A stretch of 64,000 nucleotides of DNA from Pseudomonas fluorescens Q2-87 (GTDB lineage: Bacteria; Pseudomonadota; Gammaproteobacteria; Pseudomonadales; Pseudomonadaceae), in NCBI RefSeq assembly GCF_000281895.1, contig NZ_CM001558.1, forward strand, positions 3,228,556-3,292,555, in the 5' to 3' direction. Below, piece by piece: positions 1 to 8,069 of this stretch; the first letter of the stretch is position 1; every line of letters begins with the position of its first letter. The notes under the pieces were generated by a model. That model was not told the DNA's origin. It did not search any database and saw nothing but the letters and a program-made list of their open reading frames with translations. Both the position numbers and the translations under genes were made by a program.

Positions 1-51
1 CGCTCCGACCCCGACGATACCCGGCAGGTCATCCACCGGCTTTACCTGTAG
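1..51 (+). CDS. 3' end of an unidentified gene (partial)
   Basis: An open frame enters from the left edge and ends at a TAG at 49-51, giving 16 residues ending in VIHRLYL. Too little is present to name a family. The stop is followed at once by a long stem-loop and then by the convergent universal stress gene, which is what the end of a plus-strand gene would look like. It could also be a chance open frame. Confidence 0.4.
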   Translation, partial: RSDPDDTRQVIHRLYL

Positions 52-55
52 CTCA

Positions 56-94
56 TACGCTGACGCGAGGCCTTGAGCGGCCTCGCGCAGCGTA
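56..94. terminator. Long stem-loop between convergent genes
   Basis: Positions 56-72 pair with 79-94 (core GCGAGGCC / GGCCTCGC, continuing outwards to TACGCTG / CAGCGTA with one bulged A at 63) around a six-base loop. It lies between the plus-strand stop at 51 and the minus-strand stop at 100. No T-run follows on either side, so a bidirectional transcription end or mRNA-stabilising hairpin is inferred, not shown. Confidence 0.5.
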
Positions 95-99
95 CCCCA

Positions 100-1011
100 T
101 CAGGCCTGCGGCTTGATCGCCCAGACGCTGCAGGGTGACCGTTGCAACAGCAGTTCGGCCGTCGTGCCCAGGCGCCGATCCAGGCCACGGTGCCCCGTGG
201 TGCCCATGACAATGACATCGATCTGTTGATCGGCGGCAAACTTGCAGATGCTGTTCAGGGGCGCGCCTTCGATGAAATGGCGCTGCTGCGGCGCAACCCC
301 GTGACGCTCGGCCAGGGACTCGAAGACTTCGTGCTGGGCCTGGCCCAACGCTTCGTAGAGCCCGGTGGCCAGGGGCAGCGCGCCGATGCCCATGTCCGAG
401 GCATACACGGCCGTCCAGTCAAAGGCGTGCAGCAACTCGACCTGGGCGTTGCACTGCTCGGCCAGTTTCACGGCAGCGTCGACGATCTGGTCATTGAACA
501 CCAGGTCCTGCTCCTCGCTGCGCAGCACATCAACGGCCGCCAGGACACGCCGCAACCGGGGGTGGCGCGCATCGGTGACCAAGTGCACCGGCACCGGGCA
601 GTCGCGCAGCAAGCGCCAGTCCAGCGGCGTGAAAAAGATTCGCTTCAACACCGGTTCCGGCTCGGCGTCCTTGATGATCAATGCCAAGGGCATCTCTTTG
701 ACGTAGTGCTGCAAGGCTTGGTAGGCGTCTTTGCTCCAGATAACCTCGCTCGTAACCTCAACACCATGCCGCCGCGCCAGCTCGGCCTGTTGCCACAGCC
801 AATGCCGGTGCGTTTCTATATAGCCTTCTCGTGCCAGCTTAACTTGCTCGGGCGCGAAAAGGCCGGCCACCGAGAGCAGTTCCAAATAATCGATCGCGAT
901 GATGTGCAGGGGCAGGTTCAGCGCCAGGGCCAGTTCGGTGGCTCGATCGAACGCCGGAGTGCGGATCATCGCGTCGGGCGCTACCAGCAATAAACGTTGA
1001 GTCTGGGACAT
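100..1011 (-). CDS. Universal stress protein, tandem UspA domains (1)
   Basis: This 303-residue protein has two UspA-like domains in tandem (roughly residues 1-150 and 155-303). The second ends with the nucleotide-binding type signature GTTGHRG followed by LGTT and the closing strand CSVWAI. Such cytoplasmic tandem Usps help survival under energy or oxygen limitation; in Pseudomonas several belong to the ANR regulon. A perfect ANR-type box sits 76-89 bp upstream of the start codon. It is a paralogue of the protein at 2624-3547, with matching openings (LxxVxPxMxxxPAFDRA) and the same length. The gene is transcribed away from the MgtC-like gene next to it. The family call is firm; the inducing condition is inferred from the box. 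Confidence 0.9.
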   Translation of the reverse strand: MSQTQRLLLVAPDAMIRTPAFDRATELALALNLPLHIIAIDYLELLSVAGLFAPEQVKLAREGYIETHRHWLWQQAELARRHGVEVTSEVIWSKDAYQALQHYVKEMPLALIIKDAEPEPVLKRIFFTPLDWRLLRDCPVPVHLVTDARHPRLRRVLAAVDVLRSEEQDLVFNDQIVDAAVKLAEQCNAQVELLHAFDWTAVYASDMGIGALPLATGLYEALGQAQHEVFESLAERHGVAPQQRHFIEGAPLNSICKFAADQQIDVIVMGTTGHRGLDRRLGTTAELLLQRSPCSVWAIKPQA

Positions 1012-1086
1012 GAAACACCTCGGTACGTGGCGGCTGCCATCTGAAGGATTGAGGCCTCAGCATTGCACCCACGCCAGAGACGAGGC

Positions 1087-1100
1087 TTGATCTTCATCAA
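1087..1100 (-). promoter_or_regulatory. Perfect ANR/FNR-type box upstream of the first Usp gene
   Basis: TTGATCTTCATCAA matches the ANR/Dnr/FNR consensus TTGAT-N4-ATCAA at all ten defined positions. Its centre lies about 82 bp upstream of the Usp start at 1011; activation from -41.5 would place transcription initiation near 1052 and leave a leader of about 40 nt. The MgtC-like gene ends at 1118, so the site serves the Usp gene only. Confidence 0.75.
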
Positions 1101-1117
1101 AATGAAATCATCGAGTT

Positions 1118-2362
1118 TCAAAGATTGGGGAACAGCACCCCGCCCCACATCGCTAGCGTCAAAAGCACTTGGCCGGGTACCACATACCCAGCGAAGCCTC
1201 GCCCACCACTGAGCCAAGCCACCACACATTTGCTCAGGGAATTGCTACTCAACGCCATCAAGACCGGTACGGTCACGCCGTCAAAAGGCAGCAAGCCGGC
1301 CTTTGCCAGTGAAGCAATGGAAGCCGTGGAGGCATGCGCATCGGCCAGCCCACTGAAGATGGCGGTAACGACCACACCGGCCTGCCCGAATGTATCAAGC
1401 ATCGCCGACGACAGGACGGTGATACCGGTCATGGTCAGTGTGACCATCAAGGCCAACTTGAGACTGAACGCCCCGCCTAACTTGATCGGCTTGGCGGACG
1501 ATTCCTTCGGTAGGGGAAACATCAGCAGGCCGGCGTAAATCAAAGTCATCAAACCGCCACACAGCAGCGGCCCCCACATCCAATGCAACAGCGCCGGTTC
1601 AACGGCACCGACAATGAGCGTCATTTGAGCCAGTGTCGCCAGGTTGGCCAGGACAGCCGCGGCGCTCAGGACCTTGAGGTTATCGGGCTGCTTTGCCGCT
1701 ATGTCACCCATGGCAGCGACAGTCGCCGTCGCGGAGGCGAACCCCGAGGCAATCGCGCTGAGGGCGTAGCCGTAGCGGGCACCGAAGGTGCGAACCGCGA
1801 CATGCCCCAGCGCCCCTACCGCCATCAGCATGACCGTCAGGGTGCAAATGGTGCGCAAGTTGATTGCATGGTACGGACCCAGGAAACGATCCGGCGCCAG
1901 GGGCAGCACCACCAAGGCCGCGATCAACAGCACCACGCCGTCACGCAGTTCGGCGGCGCTCAGTTGGCTGCGGGCAAAGCGGTGCAACGGTTGGCGGCTG
2001 GCAAGCAGCCCGACCATCACCACGCCAATCGCCGTGGCCAAGACCGGAGCGCTCACGCAGAGCGCGCCCAATCCCAACACCGCGAACAACGCCACTTCGC
2101 TGGTGATGCCAGGGTCTTTGTCGAGGTTCCTGCAGTATGCCGCCGTCACCAGCGCCCCCAGGGCCAGGGTCATGAACCCCAGTAACACCGGGCCGCCCGC
2201 CTGGACCGTGACGTAACCGAGCAGCGAAGTGATGGCAAAGGTACGCAGGCCCGCAGAGTCGCGCCGGTCCCCCTCACCCTTGCGCCGTTCACGCTCGAGT
2301 CCCACCAGCAGGCCGATCCCCAGCGCAGCGGCGGCATTGGCGAAGGCCAGGGTTTCAGTCAT
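1118..2362 (-). CDS. MgtC/SapB family membrane protein with DUF4010 domain
   Basis: This 414-residue polytopic inner-membrane protein opens with an MgtC/SapB-like segment (GIGLLVGLERERRKG at about residues 15-30) and continues with a DUF4010 region, about twelve hydrophobic segments in all. MgtC proteins are linked to magnesium limitation and ATP-synthase control; the role of the fused DUF4010 version is not established. It is flanked by two paralogous universal stress genes, with an ANR-like site about 90 bp upstream of its start, suggesting co-induction under low oxygen. The start at 2362 keeps the normal MgtC N-terminus. Confidence 0.85.
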   Translation of the reverse strand: MTETLAFANAAAALGIGLLVGLERERRKGEGDRRDSAGLRTFAITSLLGYVTVQAGGPVLLGFMTLALGALVTAAYCRNLDKDPGITSEVALFAVLGLGALCVSAPVLATAIGVVMVGLLASRQPLHRFARSQLSAAELRDGVVLLIAALVVLPLAPDRFLGPYHAINLRTICTLTVMLMAVGALGHVAVRTFGARYGYALSAIASGFASATATVAAMGDIAAKQPDNLKVLSAAAVLANLATLAQMTLIVGAVEPALLHWMWGPLLCGGLMTLIYAGLLMFPLPKESSAKPIKLGGAFSLKLALMVTLTMTGITVLSSAMLDTFGQAGVVVTAIFSGLADAHASTASIASLAKAGLLPFDGVTVPVLMALSSNSLSKCVVAWLSGGRGFAGYVVPGQVLLTLAMWGGVLFPNL

Positions 2363-2445
2363 TGCAAAGGCTCCATGGCGAGGGCTCCGGTGGTCGCGGC
2401 AGCCAGAAAGAACACCCGGCCTGCTCTGCTCTCGCCCTGGAACGC

Positions 2446-2459
2446 TTGATCATGAGCAA
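2446..2459. promoter_or_regulatory. ANR-like box between MgtC-like and Usp genes
   Basis: TTGATCATGAGCAA matches TTGAT-N4-ATCAA at nine of ten positions. It is centred 90 bp from the MgtC-like start, a distance compatible with class II activation of that minus-strand gene with a leader of about 49 nt. A second box at 2516-2529 is better placed for the divergent Usp gene. Confidence 0.5.
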
Positions 2460-2515
2460 CCATAGCGCTATTGCCCCGCCGCTGCCGCCCCTGATGCCAT
2501 GCTTTGGAGAGGAGT

Positions 2516-2529
2516 TTGACGCAGATCAA
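2516..2529 (+). promoter_or_regulatory. ANR-like box and promoter of the second Usp gene
   Basis: TTGACGCAGATCAA matches the ANR consensus at nine of ten positions. About 22 bp after it lies CATGAT (2551-2556), a reasonable -10, which puts the centre of the box near -41 from a start around 2563, the classical activating position. The leader to the ATG at 2624 would be about 60 nt. Confidence 0.6.
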
Positions 2530-2623
2530 ATGACCACGCTCGATGGCGATCATGATCAAGCCAGCCACCACGCCGAGCGAAGGGTCGCCCGGTGCAATCA
2601 GGTACTTGTCCGGGAGGTATGTC

Positions 2624-3547
2624 ATGTCCACTCAACCACGCTTGATGCTCGTCGTGTCACCGCTGATGGAGCACAGCCCTGCCTTCGACCGGGCGGCCGC
2701 ATTGGCCAGGGCCAAAGGCGCGGCGCTGCACATTGTCGCTTTCGACTACCTTGAAGGCCTGGCGACGGCCGGCCTGGTCAATGAACAGGCGCTGGAACAG
2801 ATGCGCCTGGGCTACGTTGAACGCCACCGGCAGTGGCTGGAGGAACAGGCCAGGCCGCTGCGTAACCTTGGCCTTGAAGTCACGACAGAAGTGGCCTGGG
2901 TCGAGCGACCCTTGCAGGAGATCCTGACTCACCTCAAGGAGCAGCCGATGGATGCGCTGATCAAGTCAGTGGACCATGAGTCCTGGTTCTCGCGCATGAT
3001 GTTCACGCCTTTGGATGTGCACCTGCTGCGCGATTGCGAAGCGCCCCTGCATTTTGTCAACAAGGTCACCCATGCGCGCCCGCGCAGGATTCTGGCGGCC
3101 ATCGACCCCTTCCATCACGATGGACAGTACGAAGGCCTCAACGACCGGATCCTGAGCGAAGCCAACAAACTCGCGGCGACCTGCGACGCAACACTGGAAG
3201 TCATTTACGCCTATGACCTGTCCTCCATGACCGCCGCCGAATACGGCTTCGGCAATGGCTCGATGTTCTTCTCCTCGACCCTGGCCCGCCAACTCTACGA
3301 ATCCCAGAGCGAAGCCTTCGACGCGCTGGCCGAACGCAACGGCATCGCCCCTGAACAGCGACGCATGATCATGGGCGACCCGGCCAAGGTGCTGGCTAGC
3401 TACGCGGCCACCCATGAAATCGATGTCATCGTCATGGGACGAGTGCACTACCGCGGCGTGCACAAGCTGATCGGCAGTACCGTGGAGGCGCTGTTGTATA
3501 AGATGCCGTGCAGCGTGTGGGTGATTGCGCCGCAGCAGTTTGACTGA
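2624..3547 (+). CDS. Universal stress protein, tandem UspA domains (2)
   Basis: This is a 307-residue cytoplasmic protein of two UspA domains, paralogous to the minus-strand protein at 100-1011. The second domain carries IDVIVMGRVHYRG and IGSTVEALL, the Usp nucleotide-loop region, although the first glycine-rich part is less canonical than in its paralogue. The ATG at 2624 is chosen because a GGGAGG ribosome site (2612-2617) lies directly upstream and the protein then aligns with its paralogue; an in-frame start exists further upstream at 2543 without a ribosome site. An ANR-like box lies 95-108 bp upstream. Confidence 0.9.
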   Translation: MSTQPRLMLVVSPLMEHSPAFDRAAALARAKGAALHIVAFDYLEGLATAGLVNEQALEQMRLGYVERHRQWLEEQARPLRNLGLEVTTEVAWVERPLQEILTHLKEQPMDALIKSVDHESWFSRMMFTPLDVHLLRDCEAPLHFVNKVTHARPRRILAAIDPFHHDGQYEGLNDRILSEANKLAATCDATLEVIYAYDLSSMTAAEYGFGNGSMFFSSTLARQLYESQSEAFDALAERNGIAPEQRRMIMGDPAKVLASYAATHEIDVIVMGRVHYRGVHKLIGSTVEALLYKMPCSVWVIAPQQFD

Positions 3548-3623
3548 GTCCAACCCAACAGACAGATCGTGCTTATTGCGGGAATCTGGGTGAACATCGA
3601 CCATCGAATACCGGAGCACTCTG

Positions 3624-4058
3624 ATGAATCTTGACTGGCTCAATTTTACGCCTTGGTCATCCCTTGCCGGCGGGATGTTGATCGGCTTGGCGGCCAGTCT
3701 GTTTGTCGTCGCCAATGGGCGGATTGCAGGCATCAGCGGGGTGATCGGCAGCTTCTTGCAGCGTGGCGGCGAAGGGCTGGGTGAGAAAGCCCTGTTTCTC
3801 TTGGGCCTGGTCGCCGCACCGCTGTTATGGGGCGTGTTTGCAGCATTGCCTCCACTCGAGTTCCAAACCGGCTGGTTCGGCCTCATTGTCGCGGGCCTGT
3901 TGGTCGGAGTAGGCACCCGCTACGGCTCGGGCTGCACCAGCGGCCATGGCGTATGCGGCCTGTCGCGTCTCTCGCCACGCTCGATGGCCGCCACGGCGTG
4001 TTTCATGCTCAGCGGTTTCGCTACAGTATTTGTCCTGCGACATGTGATGGGAGGTTGA
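3624..4058 (+). CDS. YeeE/YedE-family sulfur transport subunit (N-terminal half)
   Basis: This 144-residue protein with four predicted membrane segments has the YeeE/YedE (DUF395) signature SGCTSGHGVCG near residues 100-110, whose cysteines relay thiosulfate-type sulfur in the characterised TsuA/YeeE. Here the usual single protein is split into two short genes; the partner follows two bases later at 4061. Such split pairs are common in Pseudomonas. A GGAG site precedes the ATG. Thiosulfate or related sulfur import is inferred from the family; the substrate here is unknown. Confidence 0.85.
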   Translation: MNLDWLNFTPWSSLAGGMLIGLAASLFVVANGRIAGISGVIGSFLQRGGEGLGEKALFLLGLVAAPLLWGVFAALPPLEFQTGWFGLIVAGLLVGVGTRYGSGCTSGHGVCGLSRLSPRSMAATACFMLSGFATVFVLRHVMGG

Positions 4059-4060
4059 TC

Positions 4061-4492
4061 ATGCGCAAATTGACGGCATTCATCGCTGGACTCCTCTTCG
4101 GCATCGGCCTGCTCCTGGCAGGCATGACCAACCCGAAAAAAGTGCTGGGTTTCCTGGATTTGGCCGGCACTTGGGACCCCTCCCTGGCGTTAGTGATGAT
4201 CGGCGCGATTGGCACAGCCATCGCCCCCCTGGCCTGGGCGCGCCAGCGGACCCACTCGCTGCTGGGCAATCCGATGCAGTTGCCGGTCAAGCGCGAACTC
4301 GACCCTCGACTGATCGGAGGCAGCCTGCTGTTCGGCATCGGCTGGGGCATCGCCGGAATCTGTCCCGGACCCGCCGTCGCGATTTTGCTGACCGGGCATT
4401 GGCAAGCCGTCATGTTCATGCTGGCCATGCTGGTGGGCATGTTGTTGTTTACTGCGCTGGAAACCCGGCGTTGGGGTCCCTTCCCGCCTTAA
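4061..4492 (+). CDS. YeeE/YedE-family sulfur transport subunit (C-terminal half)
   Basis: This 143-residue, four-segment membrane protein has the second-half YeeE/YedE signature GIAGICPGPAV at about residues 92-102. It begins two bases after the stop of the preceding half with a GGGAGG ribosome site inside that gene's end, so the pair is almost certainly translated together and forms one pore. The frame is open further upstream over the first gene, but only the ATG at 4061 gives the family N-terminus. The gene ends 86 bp before the convergent sensor-kinase gene. Confidence 0.87.
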   Translation: MRKLTAFIAGLLFGIGLLLAGMTNPKKVLGFLDLAGTWDPSLALVMIGAIGTAIAPLAWARQRTHSLLGNPMQLPVKRELDPRLIGGSLLFGIGWGIAGICPGPAVAILLTGHWQAVMFMLAMLVGMLLFTALETRRWGPFPP

Positions 4493-4578
4493 CCAGCGAC
4501 TCGTTATGCCCAGTTACTCGAGGAGCCTGTCTGAGCAGCGTTCCGGGCCCGCAAACCGTTGTGATACGGGAAACTCGC

Positions 4579-5946
4579 TCAAAGGAGCCCTATTTCCAAG
4601 GTCGCGCAGAGCCCGCCCTCGGGGCGATTTTCCAAGCGTATGCGTCCTCCCAGACGATTCGCGATGGTCCGTACAATCGTCAGGCCAAGCCCTGCTCCCT
4701 GGTCATTGCCACGGCTGTAGAATCGCTCGAACAGCCGCTCACGCTCGGCCTCGTTGATACCCGGTCCCTGGTCCTCGACAGACAGCTCGTAGTGATCCTC
4801 CTTCTTGGCCAGCCGTACGGTGATCGTGCCGTTGGCCGGAGAAAAATTGGCTGCGTTGGTCACAAGATTATTCAGGGCGATGTCGATGGACACCGGGTCG
4901 ATTCGAACCGGCTCAATCCCATCGCTAACGTCCAGGACCGGTTCCAGGCCCCGACTCAACAGCCAGGGGGTCAATTGCACCAGGCTGGCACGCACCGTGG
5001 CGGGTAGATCGATAAGCGCCGGCGCCGGCACAACAGCTGGCGGCTCCAGGCGTGCCATGGTCAGCAGCTGGTTGACCAGGCGCGTGGTGCGATCAACCCC
5101 GACCAGCAGGTGCTCCAAGGACTCGCGACGACTTTGCTCATTGCCCGCCTCCATCAGGTTCTGCGCATGTACCCTGAGCACCGCCAGGGGCGTGCGCATT
5201 TCATGGGCGGCGTCGGCGATGAAGCGTCGCTCACGCCCCATCACCTCCTGGATCTGCGCAAGCACACGGTTGAGCGCCGCCTGCATGGGTTCGAGTTCCG
5301 TGGGCAGCGGCATCATTTGCAAAGGTTCGAGGGAACCCGGGTGGCGGGCGCGCAACTTCGCGGCCATATCCACCAGGGGCTTGAGCCCCCAGCCGATAGC
5401 CAGCCAGATCACCGCGGCCAGGATCAAACTGCCGATCAGGTTGGGCACCACTGTGTGACGAACGATGCGATCAACCAGGTCCGCCCGTACGTCGTCGCGC
5501 TCTCCGACCCAGATTTTCAGGCCGTATTGCGCGTCGTCCAGGACGAACGCCCGCCATGTATGGTTCCTCTGGTCGACCACCTCACTGAAACCAGGGGCAC
5601 TTGGAGGTGATTTGAAAGACGGGGCACTGGAGGTATGCACCAGCACCGCACCTTGGGCATTCCAGACCTGGAAAGCGATTTTGCTTTCATAGGGATGGCC
5701 ATCGACCTTGGGCTCCGCCAGCCCCAGCGCCGCATTGAACGCCTGGTACAGCTCGGCGTGCTCCTTGCTGGCCATGGGCATGCGCATGACGCCTTGCAGC
5801 AGGCGGGCGTTCTGGGCCAGTTGGGCGTCGTAGACTTCGGCGATTTCATGGTTGCTGTCATGCAAATTGAAGACGGTGATGATCAGCAGGCCAAGGAACA
5901 AAAGGCCAAGGATCAACGTCAGCGTGCGGTGGCGGATCGAAGTCAT
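4579..5946 (-). CDS. Sensor histidine kinase (QseC/TctE-like)
   Basis: This 455-residue inner-membrane kinase has a first membrane segment at about residues 9-26, a periplasmic sensor of about 140 residues, a second membrane segment at 167-186, and a HisKA domain with the phospho-acceptor H248 in DAAHEMRTPL. The ATP-binding domain shows NLVTNAANF, EDQGPGI and GAGLGLTIV. Its start overlaps the response-regulator stop by four bases (ATGA), so the two form a cognate pair. It is the last gene of the seven-gene operon that starts at 10874, which suggests that it senses a condition or product tied to those enzymes. Signal unknown. Confidence 0.9.
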   Translation of the reverse strand: MTSIRHRTLTLILGLLFLGLLIITVFNLHDSNHEIAEVYDAQLAQNARLLQGVMRMPMASKEHAELYQAFNAALGLAEPKVDGHPYESKIAFQVWNAQGAVLVHTSSAPSFKSPPSAPGFSEVVDQRNHTWRAFVLDDAQYGLKIWVGERDDVRADLVDRIVRHTVVPNLIGSLILAAVIWLAIGWGLKPLVDMAAKLRARHPGSLEPLQMMPLPTELEPMQAALNRVLAQIQEVMGRERRFIADAAHEMRTPLAVLRVHAQNLMEAGNEQSRRESLEHLLVGVDRTTRLVNQLLTMARLEPPAVVPAPALIDLPATVRASLVQLTPWLLSRGLEPVLDVSDGIEPVRIDPVSIDIALNNLVTNAANFSPANGTITVRLAKKEDHYELSVEDQGPGINEAERERLFERFYSRGNDQGAGLGLTIVRTIANRLGGRIRLENRPEGGLCATLEIGLL

Positions 5947-6605
5947 CGTCGCTCCTCCACCAGATAACCCACACCGCGAATGGTGCGAATCAGATCGGTG
6001 GAAAATTTCTTGCGCAGGTGGTGGATATGCACTTCCAGCGTGTTGCTTTCAGCCTCCTCGCTCCAGCCGTAAAGCAACTGCATCAAATGATCGCGGGTCA
6101 TGACCCGACCCGGCGGTGAAAGCAGTTCATGAAGCAACTGATATTCCTTGGGCGTCAATGCCACTGGCCTGCCCTGGTAGCTGACCTGCTGGGTGCCGGG
6201 GTTCAGGCTGATACCGGCATGTTCGATCAGCGCCTGGGCGCGGCCGGCGCTGCGCCGCAGCAACGCCCTGAGCCGGGCCTTGAGCTCCGCCAGGTCGAAG
6301 GGCTTGACCAGGTAATCGTCGGCCCCGGCATCCAACCCGGCGATGCGATCCTCGGTGGCATCACGGGCGGTGAGAATCAGCACGGGCAGGTTGGAGCCAC
6401 TGTCGCGCAAGCGACGCAGCACTTGCAGGCCGTCCATCCGTGGAAGCCCAAGGTCGAGCACCGCCAAGTCGAAGGTTTCACTGAGCAACGAATGCAAGGC
6501 GCTGCTCCCGTCTTGCAGCCAGTCGACGGTATAGCCCTCGCGCACCAGCGCCTCCCGGATGCCTTCGCCCAGTGCCACGTCATCCTCGATCAGTAATAAA
6601 CGCAC
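5943..6605 (-). CDS. OmpR-family response regulator (QseB/PmrA-like)
   Basis: This is a 220-residue two-domain regulator. The receiver has the acidic pair D8-D9, phospho-acceptor D51 and K101 in DYLVKPF. The C-terminal winged helix (about residues 125-218) ends with the typical LIRTIRGVGYLV. It lies 11 bp downstream of the TPR gene and overlaps the kinase gene by four bases. QseB/PmrA-type regulators bind direct CTTAA-like repeats; one candidate lies ahead of the first gene of the operon at 10921-10937, which would mean autoregulation of the whole unit. Confidence 0.9.
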   Translation of the reverse strand: MRLLLIEDDVALGEGIREALVREGYTVDWLQDGSSALHSLLSETFDLAVLDLGLPRMDGLQVLRRLRDSGSNLPVLILTARDATEDRIAGLDAGADDYLVKPFDLAELKARLRALLRRSAGRAQALIEHAGISLNPGTQQVSYQGRPVALTPKEYQLLHELLSPPGRVMTRDHLMQLLYGWSEEAESNTLEVHIHHLRKKFSTDLIRTIRGVGYLVEERR

Positions 6606-6616
6606 GCATACTCCTG

Positions 6617-7261
6617 TCAGTCGAGTTTCTTGTCCACGTCGGCCAGCAGCGCCTGGATTTCCTTGCGCCTTCCCGCATCGGCGCTTTCGCGCCCTGGTCG
6701 CGGCGCTGCCAGCAAGGCCTTTTGCAGGGCCGCCCTGGCTTCAACATAATGCTTCTGACGGTAGAGGTGATCGCCCCAGAAGTACAGGCTATCGATGCCG
6801 TTGGGGTTGAGTTGCAACGCTTGCTTGAGCAACTGCTCGGCCTTGTCCGAGTCGCCAAACCCCAGGGGCCAGCCGGGCACCCGGTCATAAAGTGCGCCGA
6901 GACTGGTGTAGGCCGAACCTTGCAGTGCCTTGGGGTCGAGCGCCAGGGCTTTTTCCAGATCGGCCCTGGCGTCCTTGACCTTGCCCAGCGCACCGATCCC
7001 GCCTTGGGCGCCGGCCCAACCGCTGCTGACGATGCCGGACCAGATCCACGCCTCGGCCACCGACTGGCGTTCCTGCTTGAACTGCGATGCTTGCGCCGCC
7101 AGCTTCTCGAAGGCCTCGGCACGTTGCCCCTCGGGCAGCTCATATTGAATGTGCGCCCAGCGCTGCTGGATGTCGCCCAGGCGCTGCTGGTCGACGGCGT
7201 CCAGTGCCCAGACGCTTTGGCTCAAGGCCGCGACCAGTAGACAGGTAAAAATCTTTTTCAT
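6617..7261 (-). CDS. Exported TPR-repeat protein
   Basis: This 214-residue protein starts with a clear Sec signal peptide (KKIFTCLLVAALSQSVWA, cleavage near residue 19) and continues as helical repeats resembling tetratricopeptides, for example DLEKALALDPKALQGSAYTS and EQLLKQALQLNPNGIDSLYF. It is presumably a periplasmic scaffold. Its start overlaps the dehydrogenase stop by four bases and it is followed after 11 bp by the response regulator, so it sits between the enzymes and the sensor system. It might present a ligand to the kinase's periplasmic domain, but that is speculation. Confidence 0.8.
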   Translation of the reverse strand: MKKIFTCLLVAALSQSVWALDAVDQQRLGDIQQRWAHIQYELPEGQRAEAFEKLAAQASQFKQERQSVAEAWIWSGIVSSGWAGAQGGIGALGKVKDARADLEKALALDPKALQGSAYTSLGALYDRVPGWPLGFGDSDKAEQLLKQALQLNPNGIDSLYFWGDHLYRQKHYVEARAALQKALLAAPRPGRESADAGRRKEIQALLADVDKKLD

Positions 7262-8067
7262 GGCTTGAGGTGCTCGTTCTCGGGTTTATGACTGAGGCGG
7301 CGGACCAGTGCCAATTGCTTGCGCAGGCCACGGTCCACCAGGTTGGGGAGCAGGCTGTTGAGGCCGACGAAAAAGCGTTCAGGCCAGCCCAGATAGAGCT
7401 CGCGGCGGTCGCCGATGATGGCGTGGATAACCGCCGATGCCACGGTTTGCGGGTCGTCCACATTGGCTTTCAGTGCCTCGTTGAGGGCATCGGCTGCCGG
7501 ACTGTTCATCGATGTACGCGTGGCCCGTGGCGCCACGTACAGTACGCCGACGCGGGTATCGGCCAGCTCCCGGCGCAACGCTTCGGAAAACCCGCGCAAG
7601 GCAAACTTGCTGGCGCAGTAGCTGGCATAGCCGGGGTAGCCAATGGAGCCGTAGGTTGAACCCACGTTGACCACCATGGCGCTGTCGGCCGCCTTGAGCA
7701 GCGGCAGGAGCAGTTTGGTCAGGCAGATCGGCGCGCTGATGTTCAACGCCAGCATGGCGGTGATCTCGCTATCGTCCAATTGTTCGAGCATGGCGAAGTG
7801 GTTCACCCCGGCAGCATTGATCAGCAGGTTGATACCGCCCAGCGCTTCGGCGGCGACCAGGACCTTGCGCCGGTCGGCCAAGAAGGTCAGGTCGGCGCCG
7901 ACCCAGCAAATGTGTTGCGGGTAGCGCTCGATCAACGGCTGTAACGCTTCGCGGTGCCTGGCGACGGCCAGTACCCGGGCGCCACTGGCGCAAAGCGCCT
8001 CGGCGATGGCCAGTCCGATCCCACCGCTGGCGCCGGTCAATACAACACGGGCATCGCACAGGCGCAT
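7258..8067 (-). CDS. Short-chain dehydrogenase/reductase
   Basis: This 269-residue classical SDR has the nucleotide motif TGASGGIG (residues 11-18), NAAG (84-87) and the catalytic set S137, Y150, K154. The C-terminal part (about 225-255) is hydrophobic (GWPERFFVGLNSLLPNLV), as in membrane-associated SDRs acting on fatty or retinoid-like substrates. The ATG at 8067 is chosen because the protein then begins two bases after the upstream gene's stop with the Rossmann fold at the normal position; the frame is open for 128 more codons upstream, over the neighbouring gene. Likely oxidises or reduces a product of the acyl-ligase/diiron steps. Confidence 0.88.
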   Translation of the reverse strand: MRLCDARVVLTGASGGIGLAIAEALCASGARVLAVARHREALQPLIERYPQHICWVGADLTFLADRRKVLVAAEALGGINLLINAAGVNHFAMLEQLDDSEITAMLALNISAPICLTKLLLPLLKAADSAMVVNVGSTYGSIGYPGYASYCASKFALRGFSEALRRELADTRVGVLYVAPRATRTSMNSPAADALNEALKANVDDPQTVASAVIHAIIGDRRELYLGWPERFFVGLNSLLPNLVDRGLRKQLALVRRLSHKPENEHLKP

Positions 8068-8069
8068 GA

